Origin: an uncultured Roseibium sp.
Lineage (GTDB): Bacteria > Pseudomonadota > Alphaproteobacteria > Rhizobiales > Stappiaceae
Reading direction: 5' to 3'
NCBI RefSeq assembly: GCF_947494555.1
Contig: NZ_CANLVF010000006.1
Location: 351,374-415,373, forward strand
DNA: 64,000 bases
Both the position numbers and the translations under genes were made by a program. The notes beneath the pieces are model-generated. The model did not search any database, had not been told where the DNA came from, and was given only the letters and a program-made list of their open reading frames with translations. Positions 34,047 to 43,328 of the stretch are shown here, one piece after another. Position 1 is the stretch's first letter. Every line of letters begins with the position of its first letter.

Positions 34047-35609
34047 TTATGCGAAGGACCAGCGCTCCATCCAGCGCTCGCCATCCATGTCCCAGTTGGA
34101 CGCCATGCTCTCGCTGACAGCGATATCGTTCGACGTTGCAAACACATAGTTCGCGAACATCGGGATGATCACGCCGCCGTCTTCGTTCACGATGGACTGC
34201 ATTTCGAAATACATCGTGCGGCGCTTGTCCGGGTCGAGCTCGGCGCGGGCCGTGACCAGAAGTTCATTGAACCGGTCGTTGTCCCAGAAGCTGTCGTTCC
34301 ATGCGACGCCCTTGGCGTATGCGGTGGAGAACATTGCATCTTCGACAGGACGGCCACCCCAATAAACGGCGGTGAACGGATCTTTCATCCATACATCCGA
34401 CCAGTAGCCGTCATTCGGCACCCGGTTGATTTCCAGGTTGATGCCCGCGTCCTTGGCAGACTGCTGGAACAGGACCGCGGCGTCGACCGCACCCGGGAAC
34501 GCGGCATCAGCCGCTGAGAGCGTGACGGAAAGGCTGTCGAGGCCGGCTTCCTTCATGTAGAACTTTGCCTTGTCCGGATCGTAGGTTCTTTGCTCAAGTT
34601 CACTGTTGAAGAACTGCTGTCCCCGGCCGATCGGATGGTCGTTGCCGACTGCGCCGTAGCCGAACAGGATCTTGTCGACCATTTCCTGACGATTGACCGC
34701 ATGCTTCAGCGCAAGACGGACGTTCTTGTCGGTGTACGGATCCTTATTGGTCGACATTGCGAATGTGTAGTGCTGGTTACCGGCGACCTCATGGATCGTC
34801 AGACCCGGGCGGCGGCCCATAAGACCGATCGTCTTCAGGTCCAGCTTGTCAATCACGTGAACATCGCCGGAAATCAGAGCGGTCGTACGCGCGTTCAAAT
34901 CGACAATGGCAAGCAGCTCAATCCCGTCGAAATATCCGCGGTCGCTGTTCCAGTCGTTTTCGAAACGCGCCAGTGTCGCGGACACACCGGGTGAGAAATC
35001 CTTCAATACGTATGGGCCGGCGCCATCACCGGACCGCCAGTCAACCGAACCGTCTTTGGCCGGAAGGATCGGCAAATGGTAGTCCGTGAACGTGAACGGG
35101 AAATCGGCACTTCCCGATGACAACGTGAATACGACCGTGTTGCCTTCGCTGGTGATATCATCGATAGCGGCCAGCAACGGCTTCGCTGCGGACGTCGAGT
35201 CGTCTCCGCGGTGGAAATTGATGGACGCGACCACGTCTTCCGGTGTCACATCCTTGCCGGAATGGAATGTAATTCCCGGACGCAGGTTAAAGCGCCATAC
35301 CTTTGCTTCGGAGTCGGCTTCCCAGCTTTCTGCAAGCTGCGGCTCAACCGAGCCGTCCGGTGCAACGCCGGTCAAATAACCACAATAGCCATAGCCAAGC
35401 GCGATCACGAAGCCATGTTCCCATGTGCCCGGATCAAGCGTGTCCGTGGTCTGGCCATGTCCTTTGGCAACCCTTAGAACGCCGCCACGCTTTGGAGCGG
35501 CCTGCGCCGTGCCGGAAAACACGCTGCTTGCCAAAACGGTTGCAGCACCGGTCGTCTGCAAGAACCTGCGGCGGTTCATTGACCCTACTGAAAATTGTCC
35601 TTCACTCAT
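34047..35609 (-). CDS. Peptide/opine-type ABC transporter substrate-binding protein (SBP_bac_5), Tat-exported
   Basis: A protein of 520 aa. The ATG at 35609 is backed by GGGGAG 7 nt upstream; a second in-frame ATG (35579) directly precedes the twin-arginine motif MNRRRFLQTTG. The signal ends near SGTAQA. The mature body shows AESWEADSEAKVWRFNLRPG, FHSGKDVTPEDVVASI and GYFDGIELL, diagnostic for DppA/OppA-like binding proteins. No permease or ATPase of this class is nearby, so it is an orphan receptor. It converges with dctM and diverges from a LysR gene. Confidence 0.92.
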   Translation of the reverse strand: MSEGQFSVGSMNRRRFLQTTGAATVLASSVFSGTAQAAPKRGGVLRVAKGHGQTTDTLDPGTWEHGFVIALGYGYCGYLTGVAPDGSVEPQLAESWEADSEAKVWRFNLRPGITFHSGKDVTPEDVVASINFHRGDDSTSAAKPLLAAIDDITSEGNTVVFTLSSGSADFPFTFTDYHLPILPAKDGSVDWRSGDGAGPYVLKDFSPGVSATLARFENDWNSDRGYFDGIELLAIVDLNARTTALISGDVHVIDKLDLKTIGLMGRRPGLTIHEVAGNQHYTFAMSTNKDPYTDKNVRLALKHAVNRQEMVDKILFGYGAVGNDHPIGRGQQFFNSELEQRTYDPDKAKFYMKEAGLDSLSVTLSAADAAFPGAVDAAVLFQQSAKDAGINLEINRVPNDGYWSDVWMKDPFTAVYWGGRPVEDAMFSTAYAKGVAWNDSFWDNDRFNELLVTARAELDPDKRRTMYFEMQSIVNEDGGVIIPMFANYVFATSNDIAVSESMASNWDMDGERWMERWSFA

Positions 35610-35913
35610 TTATGAACTCCCCTCTCGGAATTTGATTTTTGTGACTGTTTTGAGCCCCTGGACTGCACCGGACGATTTGCATCGGCTTGACTGGGGAACA
35701 AACTGTTTAATGACCTCTTTTTACGCCTTCGATCCTGCTTTGTTAAGGCTTCTGCATAGGCGCCCGATCTAGCTCAACCCAGCAATGCCCCTATATTAAG
35801 CGCGTCTGTAAAATCTGCGAACAGACAGACGTGGCTCGATTTTCGAAAAGACTGCAGTATTATTTTGAAAAAATCAGCATAAATTTTTGTAATGGAGCAA
35901 TTTAAGGACGAAA
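35610..35913. promoter_or_regulatory. Divergent promoter region with two palindromes
   Basis: This 304-bp gene-free stretch separates the orphan binding-protein gene from a LysR gene and becomes AT-rich near the latter. It holds the perfect palindrome TTTTCGAAAA (35840-35849) and the related ATTTTGAAAAAAT (35862-35874), about 23 bp apart. That is a typical layout for LysR binding and activation sites. No clear -35/-10 pair could be fixed. Confidence 0.4.
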
Positions 35914-36888
35914 ATGTCACAACACTCAGACATCAAGGACCTGAGCCTTAAGGGCCTGGAGTTGTTCCAGTTATGCGCGCGCAGGGGATCGCTGCAGGCT
36001 GTTGCGGCCGAGACAGGCCTTTCGGCGAGCACGGTTTCGCACCATTTGAGAAGCCTTGAGGAAACGCTGCGCGTTGATCTTTTCGACCATTCCCGCCGAC
36101 CACTTATCCTGACGCAGAAAGGGAAGATCTTTCTCCGCGACATTGAGGACGCGCTTCACACCTTGCGGCGGGCGAAGGCGGAAGCTGCTGCGGGGAACAT
36201 GTCGGAAGCCAGTTATCTGAGGCTTGGAACCATTGAGGATTTCGACAGCGACATCATTCCCGCGCTCGCCGTTTCTCTATTTGAATCAATGCCGAATTGC
36301 GACTTTGTCTATCACACGGATTCCAGCCTCACGATTGTGCAGATGCTGCGCAACCGACAACTGGATGTCGGTGTTTCCGCGACACCTTCCGAGCGGCTCG
36401 GTGACCTGATCGACCGTCCGCTGTTGCGCGACCCGTTTGTCATGGTCGTTCCGAAAACCGTAGAACTGCTGCCACGCGACATCATTCACGACAGCGCGGA
36501 ATTGCCGTTTCTCAGATTCTCGAGCAATCTCATTATTGCAAGGCAGATCGAGGCCCAGTTGCGGCGCATGGACATCTCGCCTCCGCACAGGTTTGAGTGC
36601 GGCAATAATCAGACGCTGATGGCAATGGTTGCCGCCGGAACTGGATGGACAATCACGACGCCTTTGCTTTTTTCAAGGGCAAGGCGGTTTCACGAGCACG
36701 TCGAGATGCATCGGTTCCCCGGCAAGGGGTTTGCGCGCACTCTGGCGGTGCTGGCAAATGCCGACTGTTCCAGGTCTGTGCTGAATCTCGTGGATTCAAC
36801 GATCCGGTCCCTGATCGCAGATACCGTCGTTAAACCCTTCCACGAAACTGCGCCTTGGCTGAAAGAGAGCTTTCAGCTCATCGAGTAG
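35914..36888 (+). CDS. LysR-family transcriptional regulator
   Basis: A protein of 324 aa with AAGGA upstream of the ATG. Residues about 10-70 are the LysR winged helix (LELFQLCARRGSLQAVAAETG, STVSHHLRSLEETL). Residues about 95-300 are the periplasmic-binding-like effector domain. The wing ends LFDHSRRPLILTQKGK, slightly unlike the usual RxRxxxLT form. It probably controls the divergent binding-protein gene. It converges on the MttB-family gene with a 23-bp gap. Confidence 0.9.
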   Translation: MSQHSDIKDLSLKGLELFQLCARRGSLQAVAAETGLSASTVSHHLRSLEETLRVDLFDHSRRPLILTQKGKIFLRDIEDALHTLRRAKAEAAAGNMSEASYLRLGTIEDFDSDIIPALAVSLFESMPNCDFVYHTDSSLTIVQMLRNRQLDVGVSATPSERLGDLIDRPLLRDPFVMVVPKTVELLPRDIIHDSAELPFLRFSSNLIIARQIEAQLRRMDISPPHRFECGNNQTLMAMVAAGTGWTITTPLLFSRARRFHEHVEMHRFPGKGFARTLAVLANADCSRSVLNLVDSTIRSLIADTVVKPFHETAPWLKESFQLIE

Positions 36889-36911
36889 AGTTCCACCCCC
36901 GGCCTTCCGCC

Positions 36912-38429
36912 TCAGAGGATGTTGAACTGATCGCGGATAGCCCTGTCCTGGGTTTGAGACAGGTAGACAGGGCGATGGCTTTCCAGGATCTCCACAGCGC
37001 GCTCCCGCGCCCGGTCCCATGCATTCCGCGCGCCGTTCTGAGCCCAGGTTCTCGGCTCGTCCCGGTCCGCCAGGGAAGGATAAAAATAATCCCGTTCCAT
37101 GGCCTGGTAAGTGTTCTGACCACCCAGAAAATGACCTTCCCCGAGCACCGCCTCGCATATTGCCTCAAATGCAAGTGTGTCGGGTGTGACCTCGATACCG
37201 CGCAAAGCACGATAGGTCATGGAGTGCATCTCGTCGTCCAGCACGAAGGCTTCGAAACTGGCGCCCAGAAGCGAAGCTGTCATTCCCGAACTTTCATAAA
37301 TCAGGTTGCCGCCGGCAAGGGCCGCTGCGAGCGATGTAATGCCCTTCTCAACCCCTGCCTGCGCATCAATCGCCTTGGCATCGGTCATCGACGAGGCCAC
37401 ACCCGACGGGAGACCCAGCCAGTTCGTCAGTTGTGCGGAGGCTGCGTTGAGGACAGCTGTTTCGCCGCCGCCGCCCGAGAACGCACCGGTTCTGAGGTCG
37501 ATCACCAACGGCCAGTTGGAAAAAATCATCGGAAAGCCCGGCCTGATCGCATGTACCATGACCAGGCTTGCCAGGGTTTCGGCCAGAGACTGTGCCAGAA
37601 AGCCTGCAAGCGTTGCAGGTGCCGTAGCGCCGGCCTGCGCGGCAGTAATGCAGGACATCGGGATATTGTGCCGGATGCATTCATAGACGACGCCGACAGC
37701 ATCTTCCCCGTATCTGAGCGGTGAAATGACCGGACTGATATGCGCCTTCAGGAAAGGCCGCCTGGCGAATTCACCCGGCCCGCCGGCCGCAATATCCAGC
37801 ATACCAACAATCGGAGCGACATGCTCAGGCAGCGTGAAGGACGTTGCGACCGGTTTGGTCGTGTTTTTCAAAAGCGCGTAAACGGTGTTGACGTCCAGAT
37901 CGAAAGTATCGGGCACATCCGTGGCGACACAGCAACGCGTAAACCAGCTGACATTTTGAAGAACGTCCTGCATGCGCGTGAAGTTATGCAGATCCTCAAG
38001 CGTTGAGGGCCGGTACAGTCCGCTTCCCAGATCGAGTGTCTGAACCGCAGCGCCGCCAGTGCCGAAATAGACCCGGTCGCCGCCAACAACAATCGACCTC
38101 TTGTCTTCCCTGCCGTGGAAGGTGAATGTCTTGGCCGCCTGATCGATTGCGCTTTTAACCAGTTCCTCCGGGAACGCCACGCGGTCGCCATCGGCCGGCT
38201 GTGCTCCGGCCGCAAGCAGATCTTTTCTCAATCGTTCGGGAACCTCGCCCATACCCAGTTTCGCGAGCAAGTCCAGCGCAGTCTGAAAAATCTGGCGGAG
38301 TTCATCTTCGTCCAGAGGCCTGTAGCGGCCCCCGGCCTGTCCCGGCGGGCAGGGATCGATCAGAGGTTTGGCTGCTCTCAATGCCAGCCGTTCCTTGCGG
38401 CCCCCTCGCTTCGTCCGGCCTCCGCCCAT
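36912..38429 (-). CDS. Trimethylamine methyltransferase MttB-family protein, non-pyrrolysine type
   Basis: A protein of 505 aa starting at MGGGRTKRGGRKERLALR (38429), with GGAGGAT in front; a start 12 codons earlier lacks this. The body has MttB family features: YRPLDEDELRQIF, TGGAAVQTLDL, the SFEAFVLDDEMHSM region and the C-terminal GGQNTYQAMERDYFYP. No in-frame amber codon occurs, so it belongs with glycine betaine/quaternary amine methyltransferases (MtgB-like) rather than pyrrolysine MttB. It is divergent to a dimethylglycine-dehydrogenase-like gene, which fits demethylation of a betaine. No corrinoid protein gene is in the window. Confidence 0.88.
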   Translation of the reverse strand: MGGGRTKRGGRKERLALRAAKPLIDPCPPGQAGGRYRPLDEDELRQIFQTALDLLAKLGMGEVPERLRKDLLAAGAQPADGDRVAFPEELVKSAIDQAAKTFTFHGREDKRSIVVGGDRVYFGTGGAAVQTLDLGSGLYRPSTLEDLHNFTRMQDVLQNVSWFTRCCVATDVPDTFDLDVNTVYALLKNTTKPVATSFTLPEHVAPIVGMLDIAAGGPGEFARRPFLKAHISPVISPLRYGEDAVGVVYECIRHNIPMSCITAAQAGATAPATLAGFLAQSLAETLASLVMVHAIRPGFPMIFSNWPLVIDLRTGAFSGGGGETAVLNAASAQLTNWLGLPSGVASSMTDAKAIDAQAGVEKGITSLAAALAGGNLIYESSGMTASLLGASFEAFVLDDEMHSMTYRALRGIEVTPDTLAFEAICEAVLGEGHFLGGQNTYQAMERDYFYPSLADRDEPRTWAQNGARNAWDRARERAVEILESHRPVYLSQTQDRAIRDQFNIL

Positions 38430-38511
38430 TTCCGATCCTCCAGCGCACGTCGATGCGACTATCAAAGAGAAGCATGAATCTGGTGCAAGCGAATTGAGAG
38501 TTATTCGATTT

Positions 38512-38533
38512 CATCAGCGCTAATATTCGAATA
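38512..38533. promoter_or_regulatory. Candidate operator between mttB-like and dehydrogenase genes
   Basis: The palindrome TATTCGAATA (38524-38533) is preceded 12 bp earlier by a matching half TATTCGA (38512-38518) in the divergent intergenic region. It may be a site for the LysR protein encoded at 41103 or 35914. Only the pattern supports it. Confidence 0.3.
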
Positions 38534-38618
38534 CATCGAAAACATGGAACGCCTAGTTGCCGTTCACGGCGATGACAGGCTCTATGCGCTGATCTTTTGG
38601 AACCTGGAGCCTGACTTC

Positions 38619-41054
38619 ATGAAATCGCGCACAAAGGCCGTTGTCATCGGCGGCGGCATCGCCGGTTGCTCGACGCTTTATCATCTGACACAGGAAGGCT
38701 GGAGCGATGTCGTCCTGGTCGAGCGCAATGAGCTGACCAGCGGAACCACATGGCATTCAGCGGCTCAGGTCACCAATTTTGGCATGAACCAGACGATGGT
38801 CGGGCTGAAGTCTCATTCCATCCGGCTCTACAAGGACCTCGCGGAAAATCCCGAATATCCGATCAACTACCATCACGGTGATGGCGGCATCCGGACGGCC
38901 AACACCGAAGCGCAGATGCAGGGTTATCAGCACTTTGCGTCGATGGCGCGGGGCATGGATGTACATTTCGAGGTGATCGACGCCGACGAATGTGCCCGCC
39001 GCCATCCGCTTGTGTCGACCGAAAATCTGCTGGGCGGTCTTTGGGATCCGCTGGACGGCGATATCGACCCTGCACAACTCTGCCAGGCGCTTGCCTTTCA
39101 CGCCCGCAAAGCCGGCGCGGAAATCTATCGGAACACACCGGTCACCGCTTTGACCCAGCACAGCGACGACACCTGGACCGTACATACAGAACGTGGTGAC
39201 ATTGACTGCGATATCGTCGTCAACGCCTGCGGATACAGGGTCAATGAGGTTGGCGCCATGATGGGTGTCCATCACCCGGTCGCCTCAATGGAGCACCAGT
39301 ATTTTCTGACCGAGGACATTCCCGAGATCGTGCAAGCTGGCCACCGCATGCCTTTGATCAGATGCCCGATCAGCGACTATTACTGCCGCCAGGAAAAGAA
39401 CGGCTTGCTCATCGGCTTTTACGAACAAGGCTGCAAGACCTGGGGTATGGATGGCATCGATCCGAATTTCGTCAACGCGCTTTGCCCGGATGACCTCGAT
39501 CGCATCACGGATGTCCTGGAAGGGGCCTTTGCGCGCATGCCGGCGCTGATGGAAGCCGGGATCCGGTCGGTCATCAATGGCCCGATCACCTATACGATCG
39601 ACGGCGCACCGCTGGTCGGGCCGATTCCCGGCAAGAGAAACGCCTTCTGTATTATCGGACTGCGCGCAGGTCTCGGCGAAGGCGGCGGGCATGGCTGGCT
39701 GCTGGCCCAGCAGATCGTCCACGGCGAAGCCTGCTACGACACCTGGTGTATCGACCCGCGTAGGTTCACAGGTCATGCAAATGTGGAACTGACGTCACTC
39801 AAGGCTATTGAGGATTACCAGAACGAATTCCGTTTCCACTTTCCCCATGAGCACCGTCCTGCGGGCCGGCCGGCCAAAACGACGCCACTTACCCCTGTGA
39901 TGGCAGCCGAAGGCGCGGAGTTCACAGTGGTCAACGGCTGGGAACGCGTTGAGTACATCAAGCCAAGCGCTGACTTTCATCCATCCTTGAGCTTTCAGTT
40001 CGACGAGGCATTTGCGCTTGTAAAACGGGAAGTCCAAAACGTCCGTGACAATGTCGGCTTGTGCGAGGTCAACGGATTCAACAGGTTTGAAATCACGGGC
40101 GCTGACCGGCACAGCTTTCTCGACAGGATCGTCTGCGGCAATGTTCCGAAACGCGACGGCCGCGTCGGTCTCGGCTATCTGCTCAACCGGCAGGGCCGCA
40201 TCAAATGCGAGGCAACCTTCGCCAATCTGCCGCAAAGCGACAGGGGACCGGCGCGTGTCTGGTACGGGTCCGCGGCGGCGAGCGAATTTCATGACATGGA
40301 TTGGCTGAAGCACCTTGTCCGCGAGGATGAGGATGTGCAGATCCGGAGCCTGACAAACGACCAGACGATCCTTGTTCTTGCAGGCCCGAACGCCCGCAAG
40401 GTTTTGTCAGCCTGTGCACGAGGTGACTGGTCGAAAGAAGCTTTTCCCTGGTTGAGCGTTCGCGAGTGTTATGTCGGATTTTCGCCTGCAACGGTCATGG
40501 CCGTCAGTTTTTCCGGCGAATTGGCCTATGAGATCCACGTGCCCAACGCATCGCTCTATGCGGTCTACCTGGCTCTCCGAAAGGCTGGTGAACCGTTCAA
40601 TCTGTCCCTCTTCGGCGCGCGGGCAGTGGAATCCATGCGAATGGAAAAGGGTTTTTTCCATTGGAAAGCGGACCTTTTGACGGAATTCGATCCTTTCGAG
40701 ACGGGACTGGACAGGTTCGTGAAGCTGAACAAGGCAGACTTTGTTGGCAAGGCGGCACTGGAGCAACTTGTTGCAAAAGGGCCCGTTCGAATGATGGTGA
40801 CGCTCAGCCTGGACGCCGCGCACGCACCGGCGCCGGGAGGTGCGTCGCTCATGGAAGGAGACCGGGTCGTCGGGACGGTGACCTCCGGAGATTGGGGCCA
40901 TCGCGTCAACATGAATTTGGCTTATGCCTTTGTGGAGCCGCGATTTTCAGCCGTGGGTACTAACATGCAACTCGACCTGTGCGGGGAGAGAATCGAAGCC
41001 ACAGTCATTCCTAGCAGTCCCTACGATCCGGAGCACGAACGGATGCGGAGTTGA
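38619..41054 (+). CDS. Dimethylglycine/sarcosine dehydrogenase-like FAD protein with GcvT-type folate domain
   Basis: An 811-aa protein from the ATG at 38619 (MKSRTKAVVIGGGIAG). GGAG lies 9 nt upstream, and the length equals typical dimethylglycine dehydrogenases; the earlier ATG at 38544 would add an unsupported tail. Residues about 6-375 are a DAO-type FAD domain with GGGIAGCSTLYHL and TTWHSAAQ, whose His is the usual covalent flavin site. Residues about 430-805 are the aminomethyltransferase-type folate domain (DRHSFLDRIVCGNVP, MRMEKGFFHWKADL). It should demethylate an N-methylated glycine and pass the carbon to tetrahydrofolate. With the MttB-family neighbour it suggests stepwise betaine demethylation. 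Confidence 0.9.
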   Translation: MKSRTKAVVIGGGIAGCSTLYHLTQEGWSDVVLVERNELTSGTTWHSAAQVTNFGMNQTMVGLKSHSIRLYKDLAENPEYPINYHHGDGGIRTANTEAQMQGYQHFASMARGMDVHFEVIDADECARRHPLVSTENLLGGLWDPLDGDIDPAQLCQALAFHARKAGAEIYRNTPVTALTQHSDDTWTVHTERGDIDCDIVVNACGYRVNEVGAMMGVHHPVASMEHQYFLTEDIPEIVQAGHRMPLIRCPISDYYCRQEKNGLLIGFYEQGCKTWGMDGIDPNFVNALCPDDLDRITDVLEGAFARMPALMEAGIRSVINGPITYTIDGAPLVGPIPGKRNAFCIIGLRAGLGEGGGHGWLLAQQIVHGEACYDTWCIDPRRFTGHANVELTSLKAIEDYQNEFRFHFPHEHRPAGRPAKTTPLTPVMAAEGAEFTVVNGWERVEYIKPSADFHPSLSFQFDEAFALVKREVQNVRDNVGLCEVNGFNRFEITGADRHSFLDRIVCGNVPKRDGRVGLGYLLNRQGRIKCEATFANLPQSDRGPARVWYGSAAASEFHDMDWLKHLVREDEDVQIRSLTNDQTILVLAGPNARKVLSACARGDWSKEAFPWLSVRECYVGFSPATVMAVSFSGELAYEIHVPNASLYAVYLALRKAGEPFNLSLFGARAVESMRMEKGFFHWKADLLTEFDPFETGLDRFVKLNKADFVGKAALEQLVAKGPVRMMVTLSLDAAHAPAPGGASLMEGDRVVGTVTSGDWGHRVNMNLAYAFVEPRFSAVGTNMQLDLCGERIEATVIPSSPYDPEHERMRS

Positions 41055-41102
41055 GGGCGATCTCCGGCGGCAATATGAGCTGATGCCGAGGGCGTCGATT
41101 TC

Positions 41103-42017
41103 TTAGGCGGCGGAAAACTCGTCCGACAACCAGCTGACCAGTTTTCCGGTGTCCGCGTGCGTGGTCCGTGCGTTACCGAGATAGACCGAGATGCCCGCCG
41201 GTTGCGCAACAGACTCGCTGCAAGGTCTGACAAGCTTGCCTTCCGCGATCATGCCTTCCGTCGTGCGGCGCCATCCGAGGGCAATTCCCTGACCGGCGAC
41301 GGCTGCCTGAAGCGTCACGGGATAGCTGTCGAAATAGATCCGACGGGCCTTGCCGGACGTGGTAATACCCGTTGCTTCAAACCAGGCGGGCCAGTCCATC
41401 CAGTCCTGCGGCACAACCCGGTGTGACAGCAATGGATAGTTGAGCAGATCCGCCGAGCCGAGGGGACCGTCTGGTGCGTTGAGAAGGTCCGGAGAGCAGA
41501 CCGGGAAGATGTCGTCATCTGCGGAAAATGCCAGCCTTGCCGTGCCGGATGCACGGCCCGAGGTCTGTATGGCAACATCGAAATGTTCTCCTGCTTCCGT
41601 GATTGGCTTCAGCGAACTTAAGACACGCAACTCGACACCCGGACAGCGCTGGTGAAAGCGGACCAGTCTGGGCATGAGCCAGTAAAACGCCTCGCACAGC
41701 TGACAGTGAAGCACCAACTCGTTGGCGCGTCTGTCTCCGCGCAGGACGGCAACCTCATCAGCGATATCTGAGAGGGCCGATCCGACGACCTGTCCGAACC
41801 GGCGTCCCGCCTCCGTCAGGAAAACAGCCCGGTTCCGACGATCAAAGAGGCGTGTTCCAAGATCGTTTTCCAGTTGTGAAATCTGCTTGCTGACGGCGGT
41901 CTGAGTCATGCCGAGTTCTTCAGCCGCACGCGAAAAACTCTCCAGCCGTGCTGCAGCCTCGAACGGTCTCAAACGCGACAAGGGCGGCAAGGCTCGAGGC
42001 TTGTTTTGCATAACCAT
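41103..42017 (-). CDS. LysR-family regulator, GcvA-like
   Basis: A protein of 304 aa. Residues about 11-70 are the DNA-binding domain (PPLSRLRPFEAAARLESFSRAAEEL, TQTAVSKQISQLE). The rest is the effector domain with the GcvA-subgroup aromatic QDWMDWPAWFEATG segment near residue 204. It converges with the dehydrogenase gene (48-bp gap) and diverges from a membrane transporter gene. GcvA-type regulators often control one-carbon or amino-acid genes, so it may govern the dehydrogenase region. Confidence 0.92.
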   Translation of the reverse strand: MVMQNKPRALPPLSRLRPFEAAARLESFSRAAEELGMTQTAVSKQISQLENDLGTRLFDRRNRAVFLTEAGRRFGQVVGSALSDIADEVAVLRGDRRANELVLHCQLCEAFYWLMPRLVRFHQRCPGVELRVLSSLKPITEAGEHFDVAIQTSGRASGTARLAFSADDDIFPVCSPDLLNAPDGPLGSADLLNYPLLSHRVVPQDWMDWPAWFEATGITTSGKARRIYFDSYPVTLQAAVAGQGIALGWRRTTEGMIAEGKLVRPCSESVAQPAGISVYLGNARTTHADTGKLVSWLSDEFSAA

Positions 42018-42166
42018 GGCTCATGTAAATAAGCCAAAAAGTCTCTTTTTCACAGCATTTTTTCATGATTTTAAATCATCAAAGAGCTGCGTCACGTATC
42101 GAACTTAAACCTGCAACCAGATCTTTCCGTGTCCAGCCCCACCCATTGACCACGGAGAAACTCAAC

Positions 42167-43117
42167 GTGTCACGCACGCATCTCGGGCTGATCTGCTGCC
42201 TGTCCTTCGTCACGCTTGAGGCCTTTCAGGCTGTCTACCTCGGATCGGTTTTCCAGAACACAGACTCTTTTGCAGTCGGCACCGCGGTGTTCGGCATCTC
42301 CGTTCTCGGCTGTACCGTGGCAACGGCAGTGTTTCGGCCTGCGGAACTTGCGGCCTCCGTCCGCTCGTGGAAAATCGTTGCGGTCCTAAACCTGTTGGCT
42401 GCGCTTACCTGGATCACCTATTTCACCGCGATCCAACTGATCGAGCCCGCCGTCGTCTTCACGGTGTTTTCCGGCATGGTCCCTCTTGCGACAGTCGTCG
42501 CCGGCAAGCTTGGCCTGCCGGAAGCCGCGGCGCCAAAAAAGTCGCTCGTAAACTTTGGGAACCTGTTAATCCTGCTCGCAATCGCTGTTCTTGCGGTTAT
42601 CACAGTGCTCGGGCACTCGGGCTTTGTGCGCGGCGGCTGGATAGCCGGACTGTCGGGCGTCCTGCTCTCTGCGATGTCCGGAAGCTTTACCGCAATGGTT
42701 ATCCTCTTTTCGGTAAGGCTCAATCAGCGCGGTGTTGGTCCGCTTTGTCAGTTCGGGCTCCGCTTCATGCTCTATACGCTCCTTGCCTTTGCCGCTTTCC
42801 TTATCGGCATTGACGCCAAGAGCACGATCGTACCAGTCGAAGACTATCTTTGGATCACCCTGGTTGGCCTCGTTGTGATCGCGTTTCCGCTTTATCTGGT
42901 CCAAAAAGCAATTCCACTGGTTCATTCCTCAGTTATTGCCGCGATCACCGCGCTCGGGCCGGCGATCGTCTTCGTGATGCAGCTGCTTGAAGGCCGGGTC
43001 GATTATTCGCCGGCTACCCTTGCCGGACTTGCCATTTACATGAGCGGAGCGATGCTTGCTGTCATCGGCGCAACGCGCGCGCCTGATGTCCAACGTCGCA
43101 ATCCGGAGATAGCCTAA
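42167..43117 (+). CDS. DMT-superfamily (EamA-like) membrane protein
   Basis: I prefer the GTG at 42167 (316 aa) because GGAG lies 9 nt upstream and the preceding 34 codons, from an ATG at 42065, are polar and unlike a membrane start. The protein has about 10 hydrophobic helices in two halves. The EamA pattern is visible in WITYFTAIQLIEPAVVFTVFSGMVPL and in IPLVHSSVIAAITALGPAIVF. It is probably an exporter or importer of a small metabolite. Divergent from the LysR gene at 42017, it may be that regulator's target. Confidence 0.82.
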   Translation: MSRTHLGLICCLSFVTLEAFQAVYLGSVFQNTDSFAVGTAVFGISVLGCTVATAVFRPAELAASVRSWKIVAVLNLLAALTWITYFTAIQLIEPAVVFTVFSGMVPLATVVAGKLGLPEAAAPKKSLVNFGNLLILLAIAVLAVITVLGHSGFVRGGWIAGLSGVLLSAMSGSFTAMVILFSVRLNQRGVGPLCQFGLRFMLYTLLAFAAFLIGIDAKSTIVPVEDYLWITLVGLVVIAFPLYLVQKAIPLVHSSVIAAITALGPAIVFVMQLLEGRVDYSPATLAGLAIYMSGAMLAVIGATRAPDVQRRNPEIA

Positions 43118-43328
43118 ATCCTCTGGTTCAAAAAGTAGCAGCACAGGCTCAGTGGAAACTCGACGTCATCCATGGCAGACTTCCCTGGTTAATGCGAAGG
43201 GGGAGCAATGCATGCAGCTTCCGCTTGTCGCCATTAAGATTTGACCCGGACCGCCCAGGCGAAACCTCTCTTACCCGCCAGGGCGTGATGATTTCGATTG
43301 AAAGCCTGTCCACGAGGCCGATTTTGAG

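Noticed and set aside
36855..37724. 289-codon plus-strand frame opposite the MttB-family gene
   Set aside because: It is antisense; the MttB-family frame has coherent motifs and a ribosome site.
36912..38429. Possible pyrrolysine (amber readthrough) in the MttB-family gene
   Set aside because: The frame is continuous with no internal TAG, so no pyrrolysine codon is needed.
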